Assembly (NCBI GenBank): GCA_024234855.1
Contig: JACKNN010000002.1
Span: 310,001 to 374,000, forward strand
Source of the DNA: Pseudomonadales bacterium
GTDB taxonomy: Bacteria; Pseudomonadota; Gammaproteobacteria; Pseudomonadales; Halieaceae
Reading direction: 5' to 3'
DNA length: 64,000 nt
Shown here: positions 24,998 through 33,112 of the stretch, piece by piece
Position numbering within the stretch: the stretch's first letter is position 1
Layout: each line of letters begins with the position of its first letter
Notes under the pieces: model-generated
What the model saw: only the letters and a program-made list of their open reading frames with translations
What the model was told of the DNA's origin: nothing
The model's database searches: none
Position numbers and translations under genes: made by a program

Positions 24998-27961
24998 TTA
25001 CAGCTCCTCGATGGACAGGCCCAATTCCCCGGCGAGCGCGGCGCTGGCTTCCCGCTGGCCACTGTTGGTGATGACTGCCGTGCTGGCCAGCTCCTGCCGC
25101 AGGTAGGTGTCGGCTACCCGGCGCAGATCATCCAGTCCAACCGCCAGCACCCGCTGGCGGAATTGTTCGCGCTGCTCATGGCTGCGGCCGAACAGGCGGT
25201 TGTGAAAATGCTGCTTGGCCTCCCCGGCGGGTGAACTGGGTTTGTCCAGGCTGCTGATAACACCCAGGATAGCCTCCTCCAGCGCGCGGTATTCGTGCCT
25301 GTTATCCAGCATCCAGCTGATGGCGCCGTCAAAATCCTGCAGGGTCTGTACCAGGCGCGGGTCGCGGTAGGAGTAGAAGCGGAAAGCGGCGATGCCGGAG
25401 TCCTGGGAGGCGCCGCCGCCGTAGGCCCCGCCCTGTTCGCGGATGGCCCGGTGCAGGAAACCGTTGCGCAGGAAGCCTCCCAGTACAGTCAGCGCCGGGG
25501 CATCGGGGTGTTGAACCGGCACCGTGGGATACGCCCGGGCACAAAAATTCACCTGGGTATTGGTCAGCCACAACTGGGCGCGGCGCTCGCGGCAGGGTGC
25601 CAGGCTGAACTGCCCGTCCCGGGCGGCGGACCGGGCGGTGGATTGCGCCGGCTCCCATGCCTGCACGGCCAGCGTCGCGAGGTCGGCTGTGCGGTGATCC
25701 TCGGCCACGACCAGCAGCTGCCGGGGCATTGCCAGCGCCCGCTGGTGCAGTCCCGCGAGTGTATCGGCAAATTCGGCCAGGGCCGATTCGTCCTGCAGGC
25801 TGTCATCCAGCACGCGCAGGCTGCGAATACCGGCCAGCCCGGATAACTCGTGATTCAGGCGGGCGAGTCCGCTCATGCCGGCGCAGGCGGCAGCCATGGC
25901 GAGGCCGTGACCGTTGCCGGTAATAGACTGGTCGCGCCGGGCCCGCTGCTGGTTGATCAGCTCGCGTATGCGCGCGCGTTCATCAAAGCGCACACTTGCA
26001 AGGGTGTCGCGCATCAGGCTGGCCTGTTCCCGGGCGTTGCGCAGCAGGGCCTTGGAGGAGAGCACCAGCCGACCGCTTACCACCTGCTCGTCGTCCACCG
26101 CCGCCCGCAGCGACGAAAAAGCGTGGATTGAGCCCACCGTGGCGGACTGGCGGTGCTGTGCCTCCAGGTAATCACTCGCGCCCAGGCCCAGTTCGGTGAT
26201 GATATGCGTGTACAGCGGCAGTATCTGCAGGTGAGCCGGGTCGAGGGGGGGCAGGGGAGCGACCACCTGCTGGTAAACCAGCCCGTTGGTGCCCTGGCCG
26301 TAGGTGGTCACCGGCATACCCCGGAGCGTGCTGTCCTGGTAGCGCAGTTCAGGCAGGCTGGCGGGCACGTCGCTGAGTTCCACCTTGGGCAGGATGTTCT
26401 CGTCATCGACTCGCTGCTGGCGCTGGATGAGATCCGCCGCCAGCTGGACGGTAGCGGCCCGGGCCTGCTCATCCATTGCGGCCTTTATTGCGGCCAGGCG
26501 CGCGGCCTCGGCAGCGGCGCGTTGCGCCGATAGTTCCATGTCCGGTGTCATCACCAGTGTTACCCGGTGCGGATTGTCCAGCAGCAGGCGCCGGGCCAAC
26601 TGCCGGATATAGAGCGGATCCTCGATTTTTTCGCGCAGTCCGGCAATCACGGGCTCCAGATCCAGCACCGCGATGGGGTCGCTGTAGTGGGTGGCGCAAC
26701 CCAGTGCCTGCAGGATCAGCTGCAGGCCATAGGGATACCCGTCGCCGCTGATCTCACGCTGGTGCAACTCCAGCTGGTGCAGTACCGCCTCCATGCGATC
26801 GTGGCTCACGCCCTCGCGGGCCACTCGCTCCAGCACGCCCAGTACCAGCTCCTCGAGTGCTTCGACGTGGTGCGCCTCGGAGCCCTCCACCCCGCAGGCG
26901 AAGACCATTTCGCGCATGCTGTCCTCGAGACCGCACAGGGGCGAGGGTGCCTGGCCCAGTTTCGTGGTCTCAAGCGCCTGCTGCAGGGGCGAAGCGCTGT
27001 TGTCGAGCAGCACACTGGCAAGCAGCTGCGCCTCAAGCAGTTGCTCCAGGTTGGTGCTCTGTCCCAGCAGCCAGCCGATGACGATATGGGTTTTCCTGTG
27101 TGTGCCGCCGTTCTCGTCATAGGCATAACGGCCGGCCACCCGCAATGGCGCCGACAGGCGCTGTTCCGGCGGTACCTGGATGCGCTCATCGAGTCGCTCG
27201 AACTGTCCCAGGGCGCGCGCCTCGAACACCGCCTGGTGTTCGGCCGCGGGAATGTCACCAAAGGTCATGAAAATCGCGTTACTGGGGTGGTAGTGGCTGC
27301 GGTAGAAGTCCCTGAGCTGATCGTAACTCAGGTCCGGAATGTGCTCGGGGTCGCCGCCGCTGTTGTAGTGATAGGTGGTGGTGGGGAAAATGTGCTCGCA
27401 CAGGGTATTCCATAACACGCTGCCAACAGCACTCATGGCGCCTTTCATCTCGTTGAACACCACCCCCTTGAAAACCAGGTCGCTGTCCGGGTTGGCCGGC
27501 TCGGCAAATTCCACCCGGTGCCCTTCCTGGGCAAAATCCAGCGGGTCCAGCCGCGAAAAGAACACCGCATCCAGGTAAACATCCAACAGGTTGGCGAAAT
27601 CCTTGCGGTTCTGGCTGGCGAAGGGATAGGCCGTCCAGTCCGAGCTGGTGAAAGCGTTCATGAAGGTATTGAGGGAGCGCCGCAGCATCATGAAAAACGG
27701 GTCCCTCACCGGGTAGCGCTGACTGCCGCACAGGGCGGTATGTTCCAGGATGTGCGCCACCCCGGTGGAGTCCTGCGGCACGGTTCGCAGCGCAACCAGG
27801 AAGACGTTCTCGTTGTTGGTCGAGGCCAGGTGGTAGTGCGCGGCCCCGGTTTTGTTGTGCTCGTATTGCTCCACCGTGATATTGAGAGACGCCACGGTTT
27901 GCGAGCGTACCGGGGTAAAGGCCGGGTGCGCCGGAGGGTGTGCTGTATTGCCAATACTCAT
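24998..27961 (-). CDS. M16C zinc metalloprotease, PreP/presequence protease-like
   Basis: A 987-residue inverzincin that degrades short unfolded peptides inside a two-halved chamber. The HxxEH zinc motif is H70-I-L-E73-H74 ('GVAHILEHTALCGS'). The following 'RYPVRDPFFMMLRRSLNTFM' and 'DWTAYPFASQN' are typical of the M16C group, which includes mitochondrial presequence protease. No signal peptide is visible, so it is probably cytoplasmic. It starts at ATG 27961, 34 bp after the glutaminyl cyclase stop, and appears to be the last gene of a minus-strand unit running from 31884. Confidence 0.92.
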   Translation of the reverse strand: MSIGNTAHPPAHPAFTPVRSQTVASLNITVEQYEHNKTGAAHYHLASTNNENVFLVALRTVPQDSTGVAHILEHTALCGSQRYPVRDPFFMMLRRSLNTFMNAFTSSDWTAYPFASQNRKDFANLLDVYLDAVFFSRLDPLDFAQEGHRVEFAEPANPDSDLVFKGVVFNEMKGAMSAVGSVLWNTLCEHIFPTTTYHYNSGGDPEHIPDLSYDQLRDFYRSHYHPSNAIFMTFGDIPAAEHQAVFEARALGQFERLDERIQVPPEQRLSAPLRVAGRYAYDENGGTHRKTHIVIGWLLGQSTNLEQLLEAQLLASVLLDNSASPLQQALETTKLGQAPSPLCGLEDSMREMVFACGVEGSEAHHVEALEELVLGVLERVAREGVSHDRMEAVLHQLELHQREISGDGYPYGLQLILQALGCATHYSDPIAVLDLEPVIAGLREKIEDPLYIRQLARRLLLDNPHRVTLVMTPDMELSAQRAAAEAARLAAIKAAMDEQARAATVQLAADLIQRQQRVDDENILPKVELSDVPASLPELRYQDSTLRGMPVTTYGQGTNGLVYQQVVAPLPPLDPAHLQILPLYTHIITELGLGASDYLEAQHRQSATVGSIHAFSSLRAAVDDEQVVSGRLVLSSKALLRNAREQASLMRDTLASVRFDERARIRELINQQRARRDQSITGNGHGLAMAAACAGMSGLARLNHELSGLAGIRSLRVLDDSLQDESALAEFADTLAGLHQRALAMPRQLLVVAEDHRTADLATLAVQAWEPAQSTARSAARDGQFSLAPCRERRAQLWLTNTQVNFCARAYPTVPVQHPDAPALTVLGGFLRNGFLHRAIREQGGAYGGGASQDSGIAAFRFYSYRDPRLVQTLQDFDGAISWMLDNRHEYRALEEAILGVISSLDKPSSPAGEAKQHFHNRLFGRSHEQREQFRQRVLAVGLDDLRRVADTYLRQELASTAVITNSGQREASAALAGELGLSIEEL

Positions 27962-27995
27962 GCTGTGTCCTGGGGGAAATCGTTAGTGGCTGTCG

Positions 27996-28799
27996 TCAGT
28001 GGATATCGTCAGTTGCGTTCGTTGGCTGCAGTTCTATGCGGTATAGCCAGGGCCAGTTTTTTCCAGTGACCCACAGGCCGCCATCCGCCGGATCGCGGGC
28101 GATTCCATTGAGGACATCGGTACCTGGACGCCGCTCCGTCGCCGGCAACAGGCCCTGCAGGTTGATGCTGCCCTCCACCTTGCCGTCGCCCGGATCGATG
28201 ATGACGATACGTTCCGACTGCCAGATATTGGCCCAGATGCGGCCGTCCACCCATTCCAGTTCGTTCAGTCGGTTGACCGGCTTGCCGTCCTCGGTCACAT
28301 GCAGCGCACGGGTGATGCGGTGTTGCGCCGGGTTGAGAAAATACAGGCGGTCGCTGCCGTCGCTGTAGATCAATTGTTCGCCGTCATTGGTCATACCCCA
28401 GCCCTCGCCCGGAATCTGCATACGCTCTATCCCGGCCAGGTCCTGTTTGTTGTACACCAGCAACAGGCGGGCGCGCCAGGTCAGCTGGTAGAGCCGATCA
28501 CCCATGACGGTCAGCCCCTCGCCAAACAGGCGGGGGTCCAGGGAGCGGGCAGTATCCAGTTTGCCGCTGGCAAAATTGCGGCGCTCCAGCCGGGATTTTC
28601 CATACAGCCCGCTGCTGACATAAAGCTGGCCATCGACTATCTCCAGGCCCTGGACAAAAGTGTTGCGGGCCTGGGGTTTTTGTTCCAGCACCTTGTAACT
28701 GTACTGCTGTACCGCACTGGCCGGGCTGGCGAACAGCGCCGGCAGCGCCAGTAATGCGAACAGCGCCGACAGCGCCGGCAGCGGTAACGGGCGGAACAT
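27996..28799 (-). CDS. Glutaminyl-peptide cyclotransferase (plant-type, beta-propeller)
   Basis: Converts N-terminal glutamine of exported peptides to pyroglutamate. The 267-residue product has a signal peptide (about 1-29, Ala/Leu rich) and the propeller signature segments 'FVQGLEIVDGQLYVSSGLYG', 'FGEGLTVMGDRLYQLTW' and 'RLNELEWVDGRIWANIWQS'. These are hallmarks of the plant/bacterial glutamine cyclotransferase family. The start at ATG 28799 overlaps the mnmC stop as TGATG; a longer frame into mnmC would lose the signal peptide. The family is firm; the physiological substrate is unknown. Confidence 0.9.
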   Translation of the reverse strand: MFRPLPLPALSALFALLALPALFASPASAVQQYSYKVLEQKPQARNTFVQGLEIVDGQLYVSSGLYGKSRLERRNFASGKLDTARSLDPRLFGEGLTVMGDRLYQLTWRARLLLVYNKQDLAGIERMQIPGEGWGMTNDGEQLIYSDGSDRLYFLNPAQHRITRALHVTEDGKPVNRLNELEWVDGRIWANIWQSERIVIIDPGDGKVEGSINLQGLLPATERRPGTDVLNGIARDPADGGLWVTGKNWPWLYRIELQPTNATDDIH

Positions 28800-30847
28800 C
28801 AATCGATCCTGTTGCGTTTGAGGTCGCGGATTATAAACCGGGCGGGGGCCAATGCGCGAATCAGCTCGCGACACAGCGGCGGGGGCTCCCCGCAGATCTG
28901 GCTGGCGAGTAACTCCGCCGCCAGTGGGGTGGAACTGAGGCCGCGCGAGCCGTGGGCGGTGCTGAGGTACAGGCCGGGCAGGTAGGGGCCGCGCGCGGCA
29001 ATGTCCTGCCGGGCATTGGTGCGCAACCCGGCGTATACCCGCAGGAAACCCGCCCGGTCGGGTACCGGCCCTACCAAGGGCAGGTAATCGGGGCTGGCGC
29101 AGCGAAAGCCCACCCGGCCGTCAAGGGTGTCGGGATCCTGCTGTTGCAGCCAAGCGCGCCATTGCGGCACCGCCCGCGCCAGCTGGTCGAGGTTGGCGCG
29201 GTGATCTGCCACGCGCGGCCGCGGATCGGTATCAGCCGGACTGAAGGTGGCACCTATGCAGTGGGCGCCGGCGCGCGCCGGGGCGATATAACCCTCGTGG
29301 CACAGTGCGGCATGCAACCCACCTGATTCAGCGCCGCCGGGCAGCTCGGTGGTCTGTCCCCGGATCGTCTGCAGCGGCAGCCAGTCCAGCTGCGCCGTGC
29401 GCGCGCAGTCGATGCCCGTGGCGACGACGGCGCAGGGCGCCCGCCAGCTCCGCCCGTCCCTGCCGGACGCCTGCCAGCTGTCGGCTGTCCGCCGCAGTGT
29501 GATCTCCCCACAATGCTCCAGCAGCCCGATGCGCATGTGGTCGGCCAGCGCTCGACACACCGCACCCGGGTGCAGCCAGCCGGAGCCGGGAAACCAGTAG
29601 CCGCCGACGGTCTGGTCTATGCCCAGCAGCGCGCCGGCCTGCGCCGGATCAAGTACCCGGGCGAGTTCCGGCACGGCCAGCAGGGCAGCGGACAGCGCCG
29701 CCGTTGCGGCCGGGTCGGCGCTCTGGTGAAAGCTGCCGCAGAGGGCCCCATCGAGCCCTTCGCGCAGCGCGCCGGTGGCGAACAGCGCCCGGTAGAACGT
29801 TGCACTGAACAGGAAACTCTGCAGGCTGAAGTCGGTCAGTGACGAGTGCCTGGGCGACAGGCGGGTGTACAGGACGCCCTGGCTATTGCCCGAACCGGCG
29901 CCGGCAAGCGCTCCCTGTTCCAGCAGGACAACCTCGACCCCGCGCCGGGCGAGGGCGGCAGCGACGCTGCAACCGGCCAGCCCGGCGCCCAACACCAGCG
30001 CCCGTTCGGGGAGGGCCGCGGGCTGCGGCTGAGCCGCCCGGGCGGGCCATGCAAAGGGCGTCGCAGGGACATCCCAGGGGGTGCTTCCGGTGCCGGGCGC
30101 GGGCCGCGGCGGCTGGACCAGGCGCCCCCGCAGGCACTCCCGCTTGCGCCCATAGCCGGGCGCTTTCTCCACCGCAAAGCCGGCGTCGGCGAGTTGCCGT
30201 CGCACCCGGCCGACGGCGGTAAACGTCGAAAAGCTGGTGCCTGGTCGGCTCAGGGTGGCGACCGCCGCGAGCACCGCCGGCTGCCACATGGCCTCGTTGC
30301 AGGCGGGAGCGAAGCCGTCGAGATACCAGGCATCGACCATGGGCCTACCGTGGGCGGCCAGGTCGGACAGGGTGTCGGCAACATCCTCCCACCACAGGTC
30401 CACGACCAGGCGCCCCCGCTCCAGCAGCAGGCGGTGCTGGCCGGGAACAAGCCCCGGGTAGTGCCGCAGCAGTTCGTCCGCCAGTGGGGCGAGGCCGGGC
30501 CAGGCGGACAGCGCCCTGGCCAGGTCCGGTCGCGCCAGCGGGTATTTCTCTATCGAGAGGTAGTGCAGCGGCGGCGCTGCCGGCGTGTCGCGCCAGGCCT
30601 GCCAGGTGAGGAGGAAGTTGAGACCCGTACCGAAGCCGGTTTCGGCAATCGTAAAACGCCCGGCCGGCTCATTCTCCCAGCGCTGCGGCAATCCATTGCC
30701 CTGCAGGAAAACGTAGCGGCTCTCCGCCAGGCCGTCGTCGCCGGAGTAGTACACATCACCAAAATCCAGTGACAGGGGGTCGCCGCCATCGGTCCAGCCC
30801 ACTGCGGCGGCCGTTAACGGCCGCCATGGGGTATTGGCCCGTTTCAT
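28799..30847 (-). CDS. mnmC: Bifunctional tRNA mnm5s2U biosynthesis protein MnmC
   Basis: Completes the 5-methylaminomethyl-2-thiouridine modification at wobble position 34 of certain tRNAs. The 682-residue protein has the usual two parts. The N-terminal methyltransferase contains 'ETGFGTGLNFLLTWQAWR' and 'DAWYLDGFAPACNEAMW'. The C-terminal FAD-dependent oxidoreductase contains the dinucleotide fold 'VLGAGLAGCSVAAALARRG' and 'GSGNSQGVLYTRLSPRHSSL'. It shares 4 bp with the gene upstream (ATGA) and 1 bp with the cyclase gene downstream, so it is embedded in a tightly coupled operon of otherwise envelope-related genes. Confidence 0.96.
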   Translation of the reverse strand: MKRANTPWRPLTAAAVGWTDGGDPLSLDFGDVYYSGDDGLAESRYVFLQGNGLPQRWENEPAGRFTIAETGFGTGLNFLLTWQAWRDTPAAPPLHYLSIEKYPLARPDLARALSAWPGLAPLADELLRHYPGLVPGQHRLLLERGRLVVDLWWEDVADTLSDLAAHGRPMVDAWYLDGFAPACNEAMWQPAVLAAVATLSRPGTSFSTFTAVGRVRRQLADAGFAVEKAPGYGRKRECLRGRLVQPPRPAPGTGSTPWDVPATPFAWPARAAQPQPAALPERALVLGAGLAGCSVAAALARRGVEVVLLEQGALAGAGSGNSQGVLYTRLSPRHSSLTDFSLQSFLFSATFYRALFATGALREGLDGALCGSFHQSADPAATAALSAALLAVPELARVLDPAQAGALLGIDQTVGGYWFPGSGWLHPGAVCRALADHMRIGLLEHCGEITLRRTADSWQASGRDGRSWRAPCAVVATGIDCARTAQLDWLPLQTIRGQTTELPGGAESGGLHAALCHEGYIAPARAGAHCIGATFSPADTDPRPRVADHRANLDQLARAVPQWRAWLQQQDPDTLDGRVGFRCASPDYLPLVGPVPDRAGFLRVYAGLRTNARQDIAARGPYLPGLYLSTAHGSRGLSSTPLAAELLASQICGEPPPLCRELIRALAPARFIIRDLKRNRID

Positions 30848-31884
30848 CCGGCGCGGGATTTAAGATTGATATCCTGCGGCAGCCAGGCCGGGATGTGGGG
30901 ATTATCCTCGGCCAGCAGGTCATCCACCGCAAACAGGTGCAACTCGGGCGGGCTGTCCGGCGGTACGTACAGGGTAACGAGGAAGTCGCCGGCATTGTCG
31001 TTCTGGGGCACCTGTATCGCCCAGCGTTTGTCCTTGATGCGCAGCGTGGTGTCGCCGGGCTGCAGGCGAATCCGGGCGACGTAATTGTTTTTCCCCACCG
31101 GCCTCAGGCTGCGCTGCTCGCTGGCGATGAGGGCGCCGAAGAGTTCGGTCCGGATGCCGCAGATGGGTGCGATGTCGCGGCGGCTTTCGGGAATATCGGG
31201 GTCGGTCAGCCGGCGGGTGATCTGGCTCAGGGCGGTGCTGCCCTCGGCGCCGCTGAGCTGGACCTTGTCGGCACTGAAGGGGATGCGGGCAAGCTGTTCG
31301 GCCTCGAGCTGGGCGGCGGCCCTGGCTGCGAGTTCCTCCTCGCTGGGCAGGGTGCGGGCAGCCTCCTGCAGTTCTGCGTAGTAGCTGGCGAGCAGCGTGC
31401 GCAGGCGCTCGACGTGCTCCTGCTCGTCGGCCATCGAGTAATCCGGGGTGGTCACCCGCAGCGGCTTGCTCTCGATGCCATCGGCTACTTCGTATTGCGG
31501 GCTCGCCGCGGCCAGGGCGCGGGCGGCGGTGATCTGCTCCTGCAACAGGGTGAGCTCGCGCTCGGTAACCACGATCAGCCGCTCCTTGATCTTCACCATC
31601 TCCAGTGCGAGTCGGCGCACCGCCGGGTTGCCGCTCTGCTCCGGGGGGCGGCCATCGGTTTGTATCAGCCGGACGGTGGCCTTGTACTGGTCGAGCTCGG
31701 CGGTCAGCATACCGCGCTCCTGGGTGAGGGCCTGCAGCTCGATCTCGGGGTTCGGGGCGGGGGTCTGCGAGTGTGCCGGCGGCACCATCAGCATCAGCAG
31801 TGTACAGGCCAGCCAGGTCCCTCGGACCAGCGAGTGACACAGGGTGCCCAGGAGGCTTGTGATCAGTGTAAAAGGCCCTGCCAT
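30844..31884 (-). CDS. Exported coiled-coil protein of unknown function
   Basis: A 346-residue protein with a long N-terminal signal peptide or anchor (about residues 1-39, cleavage likely after Ala-His-Ser). A charged coiled-coil region (about 45-180, 'ALTQERGMLTAELDQYKATV') and a C-terminal beta-rich domain follow, the latter containing 'LRIKDKRWAIQVPQNDN' and 'VTLYVPPDSPPELHLFAVDD'. I do not recognise the family. It overlaps mnmC by 4 bp and is the first gene of the run reaching 24998. Periplasmic location is inferred. Confidence 0.75.
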   Translation of the reverse strand: MAGPFTLITSLLGTLCHSLVRGTWLACTLLMLMVPPAHSQTPAPNPEIELQALTQERGMLTAELDQYKATVRLIQTDGRPPEQSGNPAVRRLALEMVKIKERLIVVTERELTLLQEQITAARALAAASPQYEVADGIESKPLRVTTPDYSMADEQEHVERLRTLLASYYAELQEAARTLPSEEELAARAAAQLEAEQLARIPFSADKVQLSGAEGSTALSQITRRLTDPDIPESRRDIAPICGIRTELFGALIASEQRSLRPVGKNNYVARIRLQPGDTTLRIKDKRWAIQVPQNDNAGDFLVTLYVPPDSPPELHLFAVDDLLAEDNPHIPAWLPQDINLKSRAG

Positions 31885-32032
31885 TAACCTGTTTCCAGCA
31901 ATGTATGAGCAAAAAGAGTAGCAGAGTGGAAGATCGCCGTGCCAGCAGGTTTAGCGAAAATAGCGACATAAATAGGAACAGGCGTTAGACTTACGCGCTG
32001 TCAGCCCGAGCGGGGAGATTCCAGGGGTTTTT

Positions 32033-32536
32033 ATGTCGCAATCCATCCAGCAAACCATCCCCAAGGAGCAGTTCCTTGCCCTCGCCATCAACCTCCTGCA
32101 TCGGCATTTTATCGCCGCCGGGCGCACCCCGGCCAAGCGGCTGTACCGGGAAATCCAGGAGGGGCGCGTCGTGCCTATCACCCCGGTGAAAATGGAGGAC
32201 GGGGCCACCGTCCGCTTCAGGGTGTCCCTGGATCACAGTGAATTCGCCGGCCATCTCAATTTCGGCGCGTTTCGGGGTGGTTTAGGCGTCCTGCTGGGGA
32301 ATATCGCGCGGGCGCTGCAGCAAAAACGTGAGGTCACGGTGTTTACCGTAGACCAGCGCCCCGGCGCCATGCTGTTCGGCATCACCGGGGTCACGGTTGA
32401 GGGCGACCGGACCAGTGTGATGGTGCTGGGCGCGGAATCCGGCGTGGAGGCGGGGACCATCACCCTGCAATTGATGTACCTCGACCCGGCGCAGTTCGCC
32501 GGCGGGGGCGATCCGGCCCGGGAAGCTGCCGGCTGA
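32033..32536 (+). CDS. Hypothetical protein
   Basis: A 167-residue soluble-looking protein with a short helical N-terminus ('FLALAINLLHRHFIAAGRTP') and a beta-rich remainder ('VRFRVSLDHSEFAGHLNFGA', 'VTVFTVDQRPGAMLFGITG'). There is no signal peptide or membrane helix, and no motif I recognise. The start is ATG 32033. It stands alone, divergent from the operon at 31884 and convergent with the MaoC-like gene, whose stop lies 18 bp beyond its own. Composition matches the neighbours, so it is probably native. Confidence 0.7.
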   Translation: MSQSIQQTIPKEQFLALAINLLHRHFIAAGRTPAKRLYREIQEGRVVPITPVKMEDGATVRFRVSLDHSEFAGHLNFGAFRGGLGVLLGNIARALQQKREVTVFTVDQRPGAMLFGITGVTVEGDRTSVMVLGAESGVEAGTITLQLMYLDPAQFAGGGDPAREAAG

Positions 32537-32554
32537 CGCAGTGCCGGCGGGGGC

Positions 32555-33028
32555 TCAGTCGATCCTCACCCGGGGCGGTTGGGGACGTTCAATGGACATT
32601 TTCTGCGCCGGTGCCATCACCTCAGCGGTACCCGTCGCTACCAGCTTGCCCGCCTGGTTGTGCGCCCGGCAGTCCAGGGTGACGATGTTGCGCCGGTCCT
32701 GCTTGTCAGTCACCTCCAGTGTCACCGTTAGGGTGTCGCCGATTTTGACCGGCAGGCGGAACCTGAGGGACTGGCCGAGGTAGATGGTGCCGGGGCCGGG
32801 CAGTTCCATGGCGAGGGCGGCGGAGATGAAGGCACCGGTGAGCATGCCGTGGGCAATGCGCTCCCCGAACACGGTACCGGCGGCAAAATCGGCGTCGAGG
32901 TGGACGGGGTTGACGTCGCCACTGACAGCGGCAAACAGTGCGATGTCGCGCTCTTCGACCAGGCGGGAATAGCTGGCGGTCTGGCCGACAGTGATTTCGT
33001 CGTAGGTAACATTGGCGAGCTTTGGCAT
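32555..33028 (-). CDS. MaoC-like (R)-specific enoyl-CoA hydratase, PhaJ-like
   Basis: Hydrates trans-2-enoyl-CoA to (R)-3-hydroxyacyl-CoA, linking beta-oxidation to polyhydroxyalkanoate or lipid synthesis. The 157-residue protein is one hot-dog domain with the hydratase-2 motif: D38 and H43 in 'SGDVNPVHLDADFAAGTVFG', then 'RIAHGMLTGAFISAALAM'. The length fits the PhaJ type. The start is ATG 33028, and the gene is divergent from hrpA across 84 bp. Substrate chain length cannot be read from the sequence, and no PHA synthase is in this window. Confidence 0.9.
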   Translation of the reverse strand: MPKLANVTYDEITVGQTASYSRLVEERDIALFAAVSGDVNPVHLDADFAAGTVFGERIAHGMLTGAFISAALAMELPGPGTIYLGQSLRFRLPVKIGDTLTVTLEVTDKQDRRNIVTLDCRAHNQAGKLVATGTAEVMAPAQKMSIERPQPPRVRID

Positions 33029-33112
33029 GGAACGTCCCCCCGGGGCTTACAATAGCGCCGAGTGTAACCCATTTTCTGATAACCGGGCCCGGGCCCGGCA
33101 CAGGGCGGCATC

